Origin: Chryseolinea sp. H1M3-3
Lineage (GTDB): Bacteria > Bacteroidota > Bacteroidia > Cytophagales > Cyclobacteriaceae
DNA: 64,000 bases
Assembly (NCBI RefSeq): GCF_029360725.1
Contig: NZ_JARKMY010000018.1
Location: 1-64,000 of the forward strand
Direction of reading: 5' to 3'
Below the pieces are notes generated by a model that was not told where the DNA came from, did no database searches, and worked only from the letters and a program-made list of their open reading frames with translations. The stretch's first letter is position 1, and each line of letters begins with the position of its first letter. A program made the translations under genes and the position numbers. Of this stretch, positions 35,669 through 45,130 are shown piece by piece.

Positions 35669-36082
35669 ATGCAAACAATACAGGCGCTAAATAAAGCCAT
35701 CGTTACACGGTTCAACAAAGAATTTATTGAGCAAGGTGATATGAATTCTTTTAGAGCCTTGGTGAGCGAAGACGTAATCAATCATTCCGCTCCTCCTGGT
35801 ATGCCAAACGGACCCGAGAGCATGATTAGTTTTATCATACAAACGTTAAGGAAAGGATTTCCAGATATTCAAGTTGAAATTCTTGATCAAATAAGTGAAG
35901 GCGATAAAGTATCAACCCGGAAAGTAATGCGCGCAACGCACACCGGAGATTTCATGGGCATTCCGGCTTCTAATCGACGCGTAGCCATTCATGTTATTGA
36001 TATCATCAGGTTAAAAGATGGCAAATACGTTGAGCATTGGGGTATGAGTAATCTGGCTGAGATTGTAAAAGAGATTTCCTAA
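35669..36082 (+). CDS. SnoaL-like (ester cyclase/NTF2-fold) protein
   Basis: ATG 35669 (MQTIQALNKAIVTRFNKEFIEQGD) gives 137 residues; the frame is open upstream to 35627 but without a better start. It matches the SnoaL-like fold: LVSEDVINHSAPPGMPNGPESM, GFPDIQVEILDQISEGDKVSTRKVMRATHTGDFMGIPAS, DIIRLKDGKYVEHWGMSN. Members are often called ester cyclases, with unknown substrates. A TATTTTTG -7-like box lies at 35630. It follows an AraC-type regulator. Confidence 0.85.
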   Translation: MQTIQALNKAIVTRFNKEFIEQGDMNSFRALVSEDVINHSAPPGMPNGPESMISFIIQTLRKGFPDIQVEILDQISEGDKVSTRKVMRATHTGDFMGIPASNRRVAIHVIDIIRLKDGKYVEHWGMSNLAEIVKEIS

Positions 36083-36430
36083 CTTACCCCAATCAGAGAC
36101 GTTTGAACCGGTTGTGTACCCAACGAATTCCCTCATCTTTACTGTCAGGATCATTAGAATTAGCGGTGTAATGCTTTGCTATAAACACTAAATTAATCCC
36201 TGATCTATCCATTCCACCAAAAGAAATAACGGACTGGACTAAACACAAACGTTAAATTTGTTTAACGGATGGCATTTGTGATCGCCCTTTTTTATCAAAT
36301 ATGATATGCGGCGTTATACAAGCGAAAGTTCTGTACTTGAGGTTTTCACTGCCGCATGAATTCCTTACATAGCTTTGATAACCCCATAACAGGATAATAT
36401 TGGCAATCCAAAATCGGTGAACTTTGAGCG
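36083..36430 (+). other. Gene-free stretch
   Basis: No supported gene and no hairpin of note. The minus-strand frame at 36252-36527 overlaps the next gene and has no support. Confidence 0.4.
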
Positions 36431-37048
36431 GTGCGGTACAGTCTTTCCATAATAATATTATTTCTTTGTTTTGGCGGGATAGCGGGGATCTTCTGGCATC
36501 AGGAGTATCGCTATAGTTTGCCCACACCGGTTCCTGCTAACTATAAGGCAGTTTTGGTAGGACAGCCTGTATCTAGCCAGGAGTTTGACGCAGTGCTTCC
36601 CCAAGGGCCGCTGTTTCTTCACTTTTATAATCCCGATTGCCCCTGCTCGCGGTTCAACGCCAGGTACCTTAAATCATTGATCAGAACCTACGAGGATAGC
36701 GTTCAACTTTTCATTGTTGTCCCCTCCGAGAAAGCAAAACATAAAGCCCTGCGGGAATTTGGGAAGGACCATCAATATTTTATTGACGAAAATGGAAAAT
36801 TAGCTGCGACATATGGCGTATATGCAACACCTCAGGCCGTGCTCATAGACCGAAAGGGAAATTTATTCTATCGTGGTAATTACAACAAGTCGCGTTATTG
36901 CACGACAAGAGCGACCAACTATGCAGAGCTCGCGCTGATCGCGTTGTTGAATAATCAACCACCACCACAATTTGAATTTTATGCAACCCAGAGTTATGGG
37001 TGCGAACTTCCAACCAACGAAAACGAAAGACAATTTAATTTCTATTAA
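36431..37048 (+). CDS. Thioredoxin-fold membrane-anchored protein (DUF6436-like)
   Basis: This starts at GTG 36431 (MRYSLSIIILFLCFGGIAGIFWHQEY), with a signal anchor, and is 205 residues long. The thioredoxin-like region shows FLHFYNPDCPCSRFNARYLK with CPC in the place of the CxxC, then QYFIDENGKLAATYGVYATPQAVLIDRKGNLFYRGNYN (cis-Pro segment). The single spacer in the Cys pair is unusual for an oxidoreductase. It resembles the DUF6436 group. It overlaps nothing, and the sensor at 37053 follows after 4 bases, so the two form an operon. Confidence 0.7.
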   Translation: MRYSLSIIILFLCFGGIAGIFWHQEYRYSLPTPVPANYKAVLVGQPVSSQEFDAVLPQGPLFLHFYNPDCPCSRFNARYLKSLIRTYEDSVQLFIVVPSEKAKHKALREFGKDHQYFIDENGKLAATYGVYATPQAVLIDRKGNLFYRGNYNKSRYCTTRATNYAELALIALLNNQPPPQFEFYATQSYGCELPTNENERQFNFY

Positions 37049-37052
37049 TACC

Positions 37053-38468
37053 ATGGCAGCAACAGCATTGACGGCAGCGGAGAGGAAGGCGATATTTGAG
37101 CCCATGAAGAAAAAGTCAGACAGTTTTATGCTGTCTGCCATCATTGCCCATTTCATATTCGGGATCTTTTTATCATTCTTTTATGATACCTATCTCGTTG
37201 CCATAGGTGTGGGCGGTCTATGTCTCGCTTCTTATTTTATCACAAAAGCGTTGTTGCCTTCAAGCAATCTCTATCAATATATTTTAAGTGCTGTGCTGGC
37301 AATTTTTACTGCCCAGTTCATTTACCAGATGCACGGCCTTTTCGAAATGCACTTTTTTGTTTTTGTTGGCTCCACGTTGCTGATCACGTACCAGAACTGG
37401 CGCCTGCAGATACCGCTCATAATTATGGTTGTTATACATCATGCAAGTTTCGCCTACATGCAATACTTAGGGAACACCGAAATATACTTCACACAATTGG
37501 AATACATGGATCTGCAAAGCTTCATGTTTCATGGGCTCCTGGCTGGAATAATTTGTGCTGTCTGTGCCTACTGGGCATTTGGGATGGAGGAGAAAACAAT
37601 ATCTGAAGCCACCAACAAAATTGCATTGGAAGAACAGTTGAAAAACGTTAAAAGTAATATTGCCTTCGCAGAGCAAATCAGTTCAGGGAACTTAGCAGTG
37701 GAATACAGCGAAGGGCTCAAACGGGACGAACTTGGTAAAGCCTTAATTACTATGCGCGATAACCTGTTGCAAGCGAGTATCAAGGAAAAGCAGGAAAAAT
37801 ATATTACCGTTGGCCTTACCCAGGTTGGAGACATTATACGAAACAATGCCGATTCCTTGAAGAATATGGCCGAGGATTTTATCTGCACCGTGGTGAAATA
37901 TATGGGTATGAATCAGGGTGGTTTATTTCTTTTGGAAAATGAAGGAGAATCAGAATTCCTCAATCTCGTTTCCTGCTATGCCTTTGATCGTAAGAAATAT
38001 ATAAACAAAAGGATTGATATTGGTTCCGGACTTGTAGGTCAATGTTTCCTGGAAAAAAACATTATTTATATGACCACCGTTCCACAGGGCTATGTGACCA
38101 TCAGCTCTGGGTTAGGGGCAGCGTCACCCAATTGCATTGTGATTGTTCCTATAATGACCAGCGAAGAAATTGTTGGCGTAATGGAACTGGCATCGTTTAA
38201 ACCATTGGAACCCTATCAACTTGATTTTTTGCAAAAAATATCTGAGAACATTGCGTCATCAATTCTTACATCGCGCACGACAGAACGTGTAAAAAAATTA
38301 CTGGCGGAGTCACAGCAGCAAACGGAAGAAATGCGCGCGCAAGAAGAAGAGATGCGCCAGAACATGGAAGAGCTACAGGCTACCCAGGAAGAAATGCGAA
38401 GAAAAGAGTTACATCTGCGCAAAGTGCTTGACGAAAGTCAGGTTAAAGCAGCGTTGGGACAGGTTTAA
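37053..38468 (+). CDS. Membrane GAF-domain sensor without kinase domain
   Basis: The frame opens at 36972 within the previous gene; ATG 37053 (MAATALTAAERKAIFEP) is the likely start, giving 471 residues. Six hydrophobic helices span about residues 25-190. A HAMP-like coiled segment follows (KSNIAFAEQISSGNLAVEYSEG), then a GAF domain (about 260-415: GGLFLLENEGESEFLNLVSCYAF ... IGSGLVGQCFLEKNIIYMTTVP ... IVPIMTSEEIVGVMELASF). The end is a long Glu/Gln coiled coil with EEMRQNMEELQATQEEM. No HisKA, HATPase or cyclase domain follows. The pattern is common in Bacteroidota signalling proteins where the kinase is a separate gene. Confidence 0.85.
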   Translation: MAATALTAAERKAIFEPMKKKSDSFMLSAIIAHFIFGIFLSFFYDTYLVAIGVGGLCLASYFITKALLPSSNLYQYILSAVLAIFTAQFIYQMHGLFEMHFFVFVGSTLLITYQNWRLQIPLIIMVVIHHASFAYMQYLGNTEIYFTQLEYMDLQSFMFHGLLAGIICAVCAYWAFGMEEKTISEATNKIALEEQLKNVKSNIAFAEQISSGNLAVEYSEGLKRDELGKALITMRDNLLQASIKEKQEKYITVGLTQVGDIIRNNADSLKNMAEDFICTVVKYMGMNQGGLFLLENEGESEFLNLVSCYAFDRKKYINKRIDIGSGLVGQCFLEKNIIYMTTVPQGYVTISSGLGAASPNCIVIVPIMTSEEIVGVMELASFKPLEPYQLDFLQKISENIASSILTSRTTERVKKLLAESQQQTEEMRAQEEEMRQNMEELQATQEEMRRKELHLRKVLDESQVKAALGQV

Positions 38469-38622
38469 ATTGGAGGTTAAAGATTACCACAAGTCTGGTT
38501 GCTGCCTGCAATGGCAGATTTTAATCGTATTGGTAATCCTGACCAAAGTCATTCCTGTACACATGTTTTATCATATTTAAAAGATGGAAATTCGTAAACC
38601 TTTGTAATTAAAGCGAAGTGAC

Positions 38623-39741
38623 GTGATCCAAGACAAAGAGAGCATTAATTCGATGGGTCTTAAGGTGGCAGACCATGTCACTGCCATGCTTGCTTATTGG
38701 GATAAAGATCTCGTTTGTCGTTTTGCGAACGCCGCCTACCGCGAGTGGTTCGGCAAAACCAGAGAGGAAATGGTGGATAAGATCACGCTTCCGGAGTTGC
38801 TAGGCGCCCTGTATGAAAAAAACCTTCCTTACATTCTGGGGGCACTCGCTGGCAATACTCAGACTTTTGAACGAGAAATTCCAACGCCAACGGGTGGCCT
38901 ACGGCACTCGCTCGCTAACTATTTTCCTGATATTGAAAATGGCGAAGTAAAGGGATTTTTTGTGCATGTGGCTGATATCACCCGCATTAAGCTATTGGAA
39001 AAAGAATTAACATCTTCCAATGAACAAATAAAAGAACAAAATGGACGTCTGTTGAGTTTTGCCAATATTGTTTCTCATAACTTAAGATCCCATGCGGGTA
39101 ACCTAAAAGCAATTCTCGGATTTTTGAACGAAGCAAAAGATGATACAGAAAGACAACCTCTATTCAATTTTTTGGAAAATATTTCAAAGGGATTTAGCGA
39201 GACAGTAAATCATTTAAATGATATCGTTGCAATACAAAACCAGCAACAACTAAAGCTAGAAGAGATCAATCTTTACAACTTCGTCGAACAAGCATTAAAC
39301 ATTCTTGCTGTTCAAATCTCGACCAGTAATGCTGACGTGGTTAATCATGTTGATAAGCAAACCGCGATCTTGGCGAATTCAGCTTATACGGAAAGTATCG
39401 TACTGAATCTTCTCACAAATGCCTTGAAATATCGACACCCGGAAAGAAGGCCAAGAATTAGCCTCGCGTGTACTACCGATAAGGATTATGTTACGTTTAC
39501 GGTTACCGACAATGGACGCGGGATCAATTTAGAAAAATACCGGAAAGATCTTTTTGGTATGTATAAAACTTTTCACAAAAATCCTGACGCAAAAGGCATC
39601 GGGCTTTTTATTACCAAAATGCAAGTAGAGGCTATGGGAGGATATATTGATGTTGAAAGTCAGGAAAACCACGGCACATCCTTTATCATCCGTTTTCCCA
39701 TCGTACCTCACGGGAGGTCTATTCAATATAATGCCGCCTAA
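38623..39741 (+). CDS. PAS-domain histidine kinase
   Basis: This starts at GTG 38623 and is 372 residues long. PAS-like domain about residues 15-120 (VCRFANAAYREWFGKTREEMV). HisKA with His152 in IVSHNLRSHAGNLKAIL. HATPase_c about 250-360 with N-box LNLLTNALKYRHPE and G-box DNGRGINL...GIGLFITKMQVEAMGG. It has no membrane segment and no receiver. It is 155 bases downstream of the GAF sensor, on the same strand, so the sensor may feed it. The downstream neighbour is convergent. Confidence 0.92.
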   Translation: MIQDKESINSMGLKVADHVTAMLAYWDKDLVCRFANAAYREWFGKTREEMVDKITLPELLGALYEKNLPYILGALAGNTQTFEREIPTPTGGLRHSLANYFPDIENGEVKGFFVHVADITRIKLLEKELTSSNEQIKEQNGRLLSFANIVSHNLRSHAGNLKAILGFLNEAKDDTERQPLFNFLENISKGFSETVNHLNDIVAIQNQQQLKLEEINLYNFVEQALNILAVQISTSNADVVNHVDKQTAILANSAYTESIVLNLLTNALKYRHPERRPRISLACTTDKDYVTFTVTDNGRGINLEKYRKDLFGMYKTFHKNPDAKGIGLFITKMQVEAMGGYIDVESQENHGTSFIIRFPIVPHGRSIQYNAA

Positions 39742-39766
39742 GGACAGGGAAATACAGCATCATATA

Positions 39767-41245
39767 TCAGTTAGCAACCGGCAAAAAATTAAGATAGTGT
39801 TCGTAGTACTGCATGATGTTGCGAACGTATACCCGTGTTTCATATCCGCGGCAATGACCATACTTTACAACAGGATCGGTGTAGTATTTTCGCGAACCCT
39901 TGTTCAATAGCATAACCTCTACGTTGTCCGACCAAACATTAGGATTCATTTTATATTTGACGGCCAAGGCACGGGCATCGAATATGTGACCGATACCAGC
40001 ATTATAGGCTGCTAAACTAAATTTAATTTTATCTTCCTCAGTGAATTCTGGTTTGTCAAAATGATTGTATATCCACCGGAAGTATCGGGTGCCTATGGCA
40101 ATATTCAAGTCTGGGGAGGCCAGCTTGGTAAAATTAATTTTATATGTTTTTGCAACAGATGGCATCAACTGCATCAAGCCATACGCGCCTACCGGAGAAA
40201 CAATGTGCGGTCTGAAGCGGGATTCCTGATGAATAATGGCCGCAATTAGTTTCCAATCGAATTGCTCTTTAGCAGCATGTTGTTTTATCAGGGAGTCGTA
40301 TTTTGAGATGATACCTTTCCGGATCACAGGCATCTCATACTTTAATTTTTCTTTGATAAAGGCTGAATGATCATTGTATTTCCTTAGCGTGAATTGATAA
40401 TCTGACGAATGTTTTTGTTTCGCGTGCCAGGCATTGAAATGATCCTTGAGCGCAAGAGAATGAGGATTGAACGCAAAGGCTACAGGTTGTTCCCGCTGCA
40501 GAATACGATGTTCCGTTAAATGCGGAAAATACGAATGCATGATCAGAAAATCGTGTTTATCAACAACCAAGCTTGGATATTCTTTTTTTGCAACTTTTTC
40601 CAGCGCTAATTCTTTGCTGAGATCTGCTGCTAAATGATTAATTGAATCTCTCACATGCTGAAGCACGGAATCATTTTCATGCATCCAAAAATGAAGCGGC
40701 GAGTGATGAATAACATTCATCGGAGCCCCGGCTTTTTTTGAATCAACAGCATTGCTGCCCGACGTCGCCAAAATCACATCCGAATGATAAAGGGTATTGC
40801 TGAAGGGCGTAATCGAGTCCATGGCGGCGTTTACAAACAACGTTCCAATAGCAACATCAAAATTACCGGTGGCAATGCTGTCGTACATTTGCCGGTAATT
40901 CTCGACTGTTATGATATCAATTGCGAAATCACCCCGCTTGGCATACAGTTGAAGAAGCTCATATTCCAGGCCATGTTCTTCCCCGTCATACAAAAAGAAA
41001 GAATTAATGGAATGAAGCGCCAACACCTTTAATCTTTTTCTTTCCAGAGGGTATCGTGGTATGGCAGGTGGCCTTTTCAGAATAACGGGCACAGATGACA
41101 AGACAAAATTTTCGCCGCTTGAATCCGCCGAAACGTTAGTGGCTGGGATTAGAGATTCCTCTCGCATTGATTTGGAATTGCTACCACATCCAACCATGAA
41201 TGATATGAAGGAAAATAAGGCAATAACCAATAGGAACCGTTTCAT
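39767..41245 (-). CDS. mltF: MltF-type lipoprotein: SBP domain plus lytic transglycosylase
   Basis: This 492-residue protein has a lipoprotein signal (LFSFISFMVGCGSNSK). An N-terminal SBP_bac_3-like domain (about 70-305, LKVLALHSINSFFLYDGEEHGLEYELLQLYAKR) is fused to a C-terminal SLT domain (about 325-480) with the catalytic Glu in AAIIHQESRFRPHIVSPVGAYGLMQLMPSVAKTYKI and NIAIGTRYFRWIYNHF. It cleaves peptidoglycan at the outer membrane. Convergent with the histidine kinase. Confidence 0.93.
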   Translation of the reverse strand: MKRFLLVIALFSFISFMVGCGSNSKSMREESLIPATNVSADSSGENFVLSSVPVILKRPPAIPRYPLERKRLKVLALHSINSFFLYDGEEHGLEYELLQLYAKRGDFAIDIITVENYRQMYDSIATGNFDVAIGTLFVNAAMDSITPFSNTLYHSDVILATSGSNAVDSKKAGAPMNVIHHSPLHFWMHENDSVLQHVRDSINHLAADLSKELALEKVAKKEYPSLVVDKHDFLIMHSYFPHLTEHRILQREQPVAFAFNPHSLALKDHFNAWHAKQKHSSDYQFTLRKYNDHSAFIKEKLKYEMPVIRKGIISKYDSLIKQHAAKEQFDWKLIAAIIHQESRFRPHIVSPVGAYGLMQLMPSVAKTYKINFTKLASPDLNIAIGTRYFRWIYNHFDKPEFTEEDKIKFSLAAYNAGIGHIFDARALAVKYKMNPNVWSDNVEVMLLNKGSRKYYTDPVVKYGHCRGYETRVYVRNIMQYYEHYLNFLPVAN

Positions 41246-41324
41246 AAATGAATTCGCATTTGAGGACGAGAAAATTGTAATCGCTTATTGCCGGCCTTTA
41301 TTCTCCAAATAGCAACCAACATGA

Positions 41325-42080
41325 TCAAACCATGGTATTGCCACCATTAACTGTCATCCGTTGACCAGTAATAAATTTTGCTGCATCGGAAGCTAAAAAC
41401 GCAACCATCTCTCCTATATCCGACGGGGCTCCCATTCGTTTCAATGGAACGTTTTCTGCATAGTCAAGTTTCATTTCTTCCGGATCATTATCATGCATTT
41501 CCGTAGGTATCCAGCCTGGCGCAACTAAGTTAACTGTAATCTGGTATTCCCCCAATTCATTTGCCCACGAGCGTGTTAATCCAAGCTGCGCCCCTTTCGC
41601 CGCCACATAATGGCTAAATCGCGGAATACCTCTTTCAAAGACTTCAGAACCAATGTTTATTATTCTGCCTTGTTTTCTTTGCTTCATGGAAGGCAATACT
41701 TGCTGCGCGAGAAGTAAAGGACTCTTAACGAAGAACTCAAAATGATCGACCATATCCTGCCACACCAGGTCTTCAATTGGCTTGTGGACGTGAATTAATG
41801 TGGCATTTAAAACAAGGATATCGATGGGTCCGAAACAAGTCGTAACGGATTCACAAAGCTTTTTTACTTCAACCTCTTTCGTAACGTCACCTTGAAATAT
41901 TTCTGCTATTCCTCCCCCCTGCACGATTTCCTCTTGAACCGATTTTGCTTCTTCCATGCGGCTGAAATAATTAACCGCGACTTTCGCGCCGCTGTTACCG
42001 AGCGCCCTGCAAATGGCGGCGCCCAAGCCTCTGGAGCCACCAGTAACAAGCGCGACTTTGTTTTCTAAATTATAATCCAT
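41325..42080 (-). CDS. Short-chain dehydrogenase/reductase (FabG-like)
   Basis: This 251-residue classical SDR has TGGSRGLGAAI (residues 14-24), NA at about 91 (LVLNATLIHVHKP instead of NNAG), the Ser of NIGSEVFERG, and YVAAKGAQL with Tyr/Lys of YxxxK. The C-terminal segment FLASDAAKFITGQRMTVNGG matches FabG-like reductases. NNAG is replaced by NATL, so function may differ. Single gene. Confidence 0.9.
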   Translation of the reverse strand: MDYNLENKVALVTGGSRGLGAAICRALGNSGAKVAVNYFSRMEEAKSVQEEIVQGGGIAEIFQGDVTKEVEVKKLCESVTTCFGPIDILVLNATLIHVHKPIEDLVWQDMVDHFEFFVKSPLLLAQQVLPSMKQRKQGRIINIGSEVFERGIPRFSHYVAAKGAQLGLTRSWANELGEYQITVNLVAPGWIPTEMHDNDPEEMKLDYAENVPLKRMGAPSDIGEMVAFLASDAAKFITGQRMTVNGGNTMV

Positions 42081-42247
42081 GAAAAGTTAAGGCGAAATTA
42101 ACTTTCAATATGATATAATTTTCGCAAACAGGTTAGCACTATAAATCAAAATGTGTGAAGGCGTACGCGGAGATGTTTTATCAAAACGCACCACGTAGCG
42201 TTTGGAATGTCCAAAGAAGATAGGCTCGCCTTTGATTATAAGATTGG

Positions 42248-42751
42248 CTAATGCAAATCGAAAGTTCGCACTAAATCGCGGTTAGGTGTTTCGCTATGAC
42301 AGTTTATACACCCTGCGCCTTTCACCTCAATGCTCACTACGGGCGTGCCATCCAGCTGGTATTCAGCCCAGAGCCAGCCAGCCTTTGCATTCACGTCAGT
42401 CGGCGCTTTCTTCATCACAGCAAAAATATACAATACGGAATTAAGGTACACTTCCTTGACAATTAGTGAACCATCCGAAAAACGTCCATTGGAAGGAAGC
42501 TCACCTTTATCCAAAGAACCATCTGCAATGGAATTGAATCGCAATTTGAATTCACCATGGGGACTTTGCGCAGCAGGAGCAATTGTGATACCGCCCTGAT
42601 AATAAAATGGCATTGCATCCTTCACTTCTAAAAAGAGATCTTCATCAGTGGCGTCAATGTAGTCCGGATCATGAATGTCATGGTTCGTGCAGGCCTTTAG
42701 TATAAAAAAAGCCAAAAGGCCCGCGATGAAAAGTTTTATGCCATTGCTCAC
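42248..42751 (-). CDS. Cytochrome P460-like lipoprotein
   Basis: This 167-residue protein has a lipoprotein signal (FIAGLLAFFILKACTN). It ends with the haem c motif GAGCINCHSETPNRD (CxxCH) after KAGWLWAEYQLDGTP, the layout of the cytochrome P460 family, which in nitrifiers oxidises hydroxylamine; in Bacteroidota the role is unknown. The Lys that cross-links the haem in true P460s cannot be judged by eye. Outer or inner membrane facing the periplasm. Confidence 0.75.
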   Translation of the reverse strand: MSNGIKLFIAGLLAFFILKACTNHDIHDPDYIDATDEDLFLEVKDAMPFYYQGGITIAPAAQSPHGEFKLRFNSIADGSLDKGELPSNGRFSDGSLIVKEVYLNSVLYIFAVMKKAPTDVNAKAGWLWAEYQLDGTPVVSIEVKGAGCINCHSETPNRDLVRTFDLH

Positions 42752-42832
42752 TCAAGAATATAACAATGGCGCACTGGCGGAGATGTCGGGCGCGTGACAC
42801 TTCCACATATAAATACCAATTCGTTAACGGGG

Positions 42833-43219
42833 TCAGCTATGTTTAGCCTTTTCCTTTAACTCAGAAGCTTTTACTTTGACTTTGTTGCCGCTAACATCCA
42901 TATAGTACAAACCGTCGCCTTCTTGCAGCAATTCTTCTCCGTTTGGTCCAACTTTGTTCTTTAACAGATAATAATTTGATTTTTTATCGAGAGCGTTGAA
43001 AGGCACCACAAACTTTTCATTCGCGGGTAGGTCAAGTTTTTCGTCGGTTACGGTTTTGTCGAGTTGCGTTGCAGCCCTGTTACGGACTTTACCCTTTTCT
43101 TTGTTCGTTTCAAAGTCAACCTTGGCTAAAGTAGTGTCCTGCGTTTGGGCATTTGCAAATGAGAAAACGCACAGCATGGCCACACTACACGCGGAGATAA
43201 ATATTTTTTTCATAGGCAC
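42833..43219 (-). CDS. Secreted small protein of unknown function
   Basis: This reads as 128 residues from 43219, or 126 from the more likely ATG at 43213 (MKKIFISACSVAMLCVFSFANAQ). The signal peptide is clear. The mature part is charged (DTTLAKVDFETNKEKGKVRN...NSNYYLLKNKVGPNGEELLQEGDGLYYMDVSGNKVKV). No family recognised. Its upstream region is long. Confidence 0.65.
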   Translation of the reverse strand: MPMKKIFISACSVAMLCVFSFANAQTQDTTLAKVDFETNKEKGKVRNRAATQLDKTVTDEKLDLPANEKFVVPFNALDKKSNYYLLKNKVGPNGEELLQEGDGLYYMDVSGNKVKVKASELKEKAKHS

Positions 43220-44190
43220 GTTACGTTCTGATTAAAAAAGATACAGAAAATGTCGTACCAACTTTATCGAAGACTGTTGTATTCAGCCCGACTTTAAATT
43301 TGCCTTACAAAACGCATGTGTAAAAAGTTTCCCATTTCTGGCTGCCGATGAAAGTCCACAATGTGATTTAATTTGCCCACAGCTACCCGGAATGCGTTCG
43401 CAAAAACCTATTCATCACAAAGGAGTTTGTTTTTTGATATTGAATATTGTTCAATGATCGATAACACAAAAACCTCGTTTGATTAATCAAGTTAACGCTC
43501 ACTTCCGACAATTTAAAAGATGTTGTAATCGCTCCCCCGCGACAATCATTTTAAAAAGCGCTTATTTAAGATTCAAGGCCAAATGTCACTAGGGGTAGCG
43601 TTGGCAAATGCAAGGCGGAGCCATGGTAAAAGAAAAAAATTGATAACATGACGTGAAGTACTAAAAAATTGCCTGCTGACAGGCAATAATATGAGGAAAG
43701 AACGAGGAAATTAACAAGTTCATGTTCGACAAAATGCCTACTTTTTTTACAAAATATCATGACTGATTTATCATAAATGAAATAGTCATTGGCAACGAAT
43801 TCACAAATAAAGCAACGTTAAAGGCTAAGTTTTGCACGTTAATTAACTAAAAACGTCGCTCATTACAGGTAACCGCAGAAAAGCCGTTTTCTTTAGGCAT
43901 ATGTAATATAAAGACCGAAGAATGCGGGTCTAACGTTCCCTATATATGTATGGGTGAGTAAAAGTTGCTTCCTAACGCATTCTAACTGCCAATAGAACCA
44001 AATTACGCTGCATTCCAGTGTTCTGCACAACAACACTTGATTACTTACATGTGTCAATAACACAATGTCTAAATCGTTCCTATTTTTTTTCAACCCCCTA
44101 ATATTGAACCGATATAAAATAACTAAGACCCTAAGGGATGGGTCAAGGTGTTTTGTACATTTTTTTTCTTTAAACCAAAATCAATAAACT
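43220..44190 (+). other. Gene-free stretch of about 970 bases
   Basis: No supported gene; the minus-strand frames at 43566-43760 and 43893-44093 show no recognisable feature. It separates divergent genes and presumably holds their promoters. Composition is AT-rich, with a T-run at 44161-44170. Confidence 0.4.
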
Positions 44191-44775
44191 ATGAAAAAAA
44201 TCTTATCCCTTTTCGCATTCGTAGGTCTTATGGCACTGGGTGCTAATGCACAAGGTGTTAGTGGAGGCTTAAAACTTGGACTTAATTTATCCAACGCAAC
44301 TATTTCAAACAGTGGTTTCACCACTAGTCCAAGCTTCAGAACGACTTTTCACGGTGGTGCCTACCTTACCATGATGCTTTCTGAGAAATTTGGCGTTCAG
44401 CCAGAACTTCTTTACTCAGGACAAGGCGCAAAGAACGGCAGCTATACTTTAAAAATGAGCTACATTACCGTACCTGTATTGTTACGTTTTAACTTTACGG
44501 AAGTTTTCAGCATGCACTTAGGGCCACAAGTTGGTATTCTTGCTTCTGCTAAATCAGACTTCGATGGTGAGTCAACAGATGTCAAGGATAGTTTTAAAGG
44601 TACTGACATCAGCGGGGCCCTTGGCCTTGGTGTAGATCTTCCAATGGGATTGAACTTCGGTTTCCGTTTTGTAAAAGGATTCTCGAATATCCTTGATGGC
44701 GATACAGATGGTACTAAACAAAAGAATTATGGCCTACAGTTTTCTGCAGGTTACAAGTTATTTGGAAAGAAATAA
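44191..44775 (+). CDS. PorT-like outer-membrane beta-barrel protein
   Basis: This 194-residue protein has a signal peptide (MKKILSLFAFVGLMALGANAQ) and alternating strands typical of outer-membrane protein beta-barrel domains in Bacteroidota: VSGGLKLGLNLSNATIS, EKFGVQPELLYSGQGAK, MSYITVPVLLRFNF, FSMHLGPQVGILASAK and NYGLQFSAGYKLFGKK. Probably an 8-stranded barrel. A strong terminator follows at 44804. Confidence 0.88.
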   Translation: MKKILSLFAFVGLMALGANAQGVSGGLKLGLNLSNATISNSGFTTSPSFRTTFHGGAYLTMMLSEKFGVQPELLYSGQGAKNGSYTLKMSYITVPVLLRFNFTEVFSMHLGPQVGILASAKSDFDGESTDVKDSFKGTDISGALGLGVDLPMGLNFGFRFVKGFSNILDGDTDGTKQKNYGLQFSAGYKLFGKK

Positions 44776-44803
44776 TTCTTTTAGAGACACATTAGGTAAA
44801 AAA

Positions 44804-44832
44804 GAGACTGTCGTTGCGGCAGTCTTTTTTTT
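44804..44832 (+). terminator. Rho-independent terminator after the barrel gene
   Basis: AGACTGTCG TTG CGGCAGTCT (one mismatch-free stem of 8-9 bp) followed by nine T. The preceding AAAAAAGAG run allows minus-strand use too. Confidence 0.9.
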
Positions 44833-45130
44833 TGTTCAATGAAAATATCATAACACCTTTCTTGTCTGAAATAACCTCTGTGAATATTGTAAATGACGCT
44901 GATAAAATCATTGGTATAGACGCAAAGCTGGTAGCCTCTCGTAATACCTTCCATTACTCCAAATAATCTAATCGCTGACGACAATTTAAAGATGCATACT
45001 ACGGATTGCGGAAGCGTCCAAAAAAGTTTCTTAATTGACCCACGTGAACAAAAAAGTTTCCCGAATATAATCTTGCCCTGAGGTCTGACACCGTGCTCCG
45101 TAAATCCCAAAATAACTTTTAAATGCAGGC

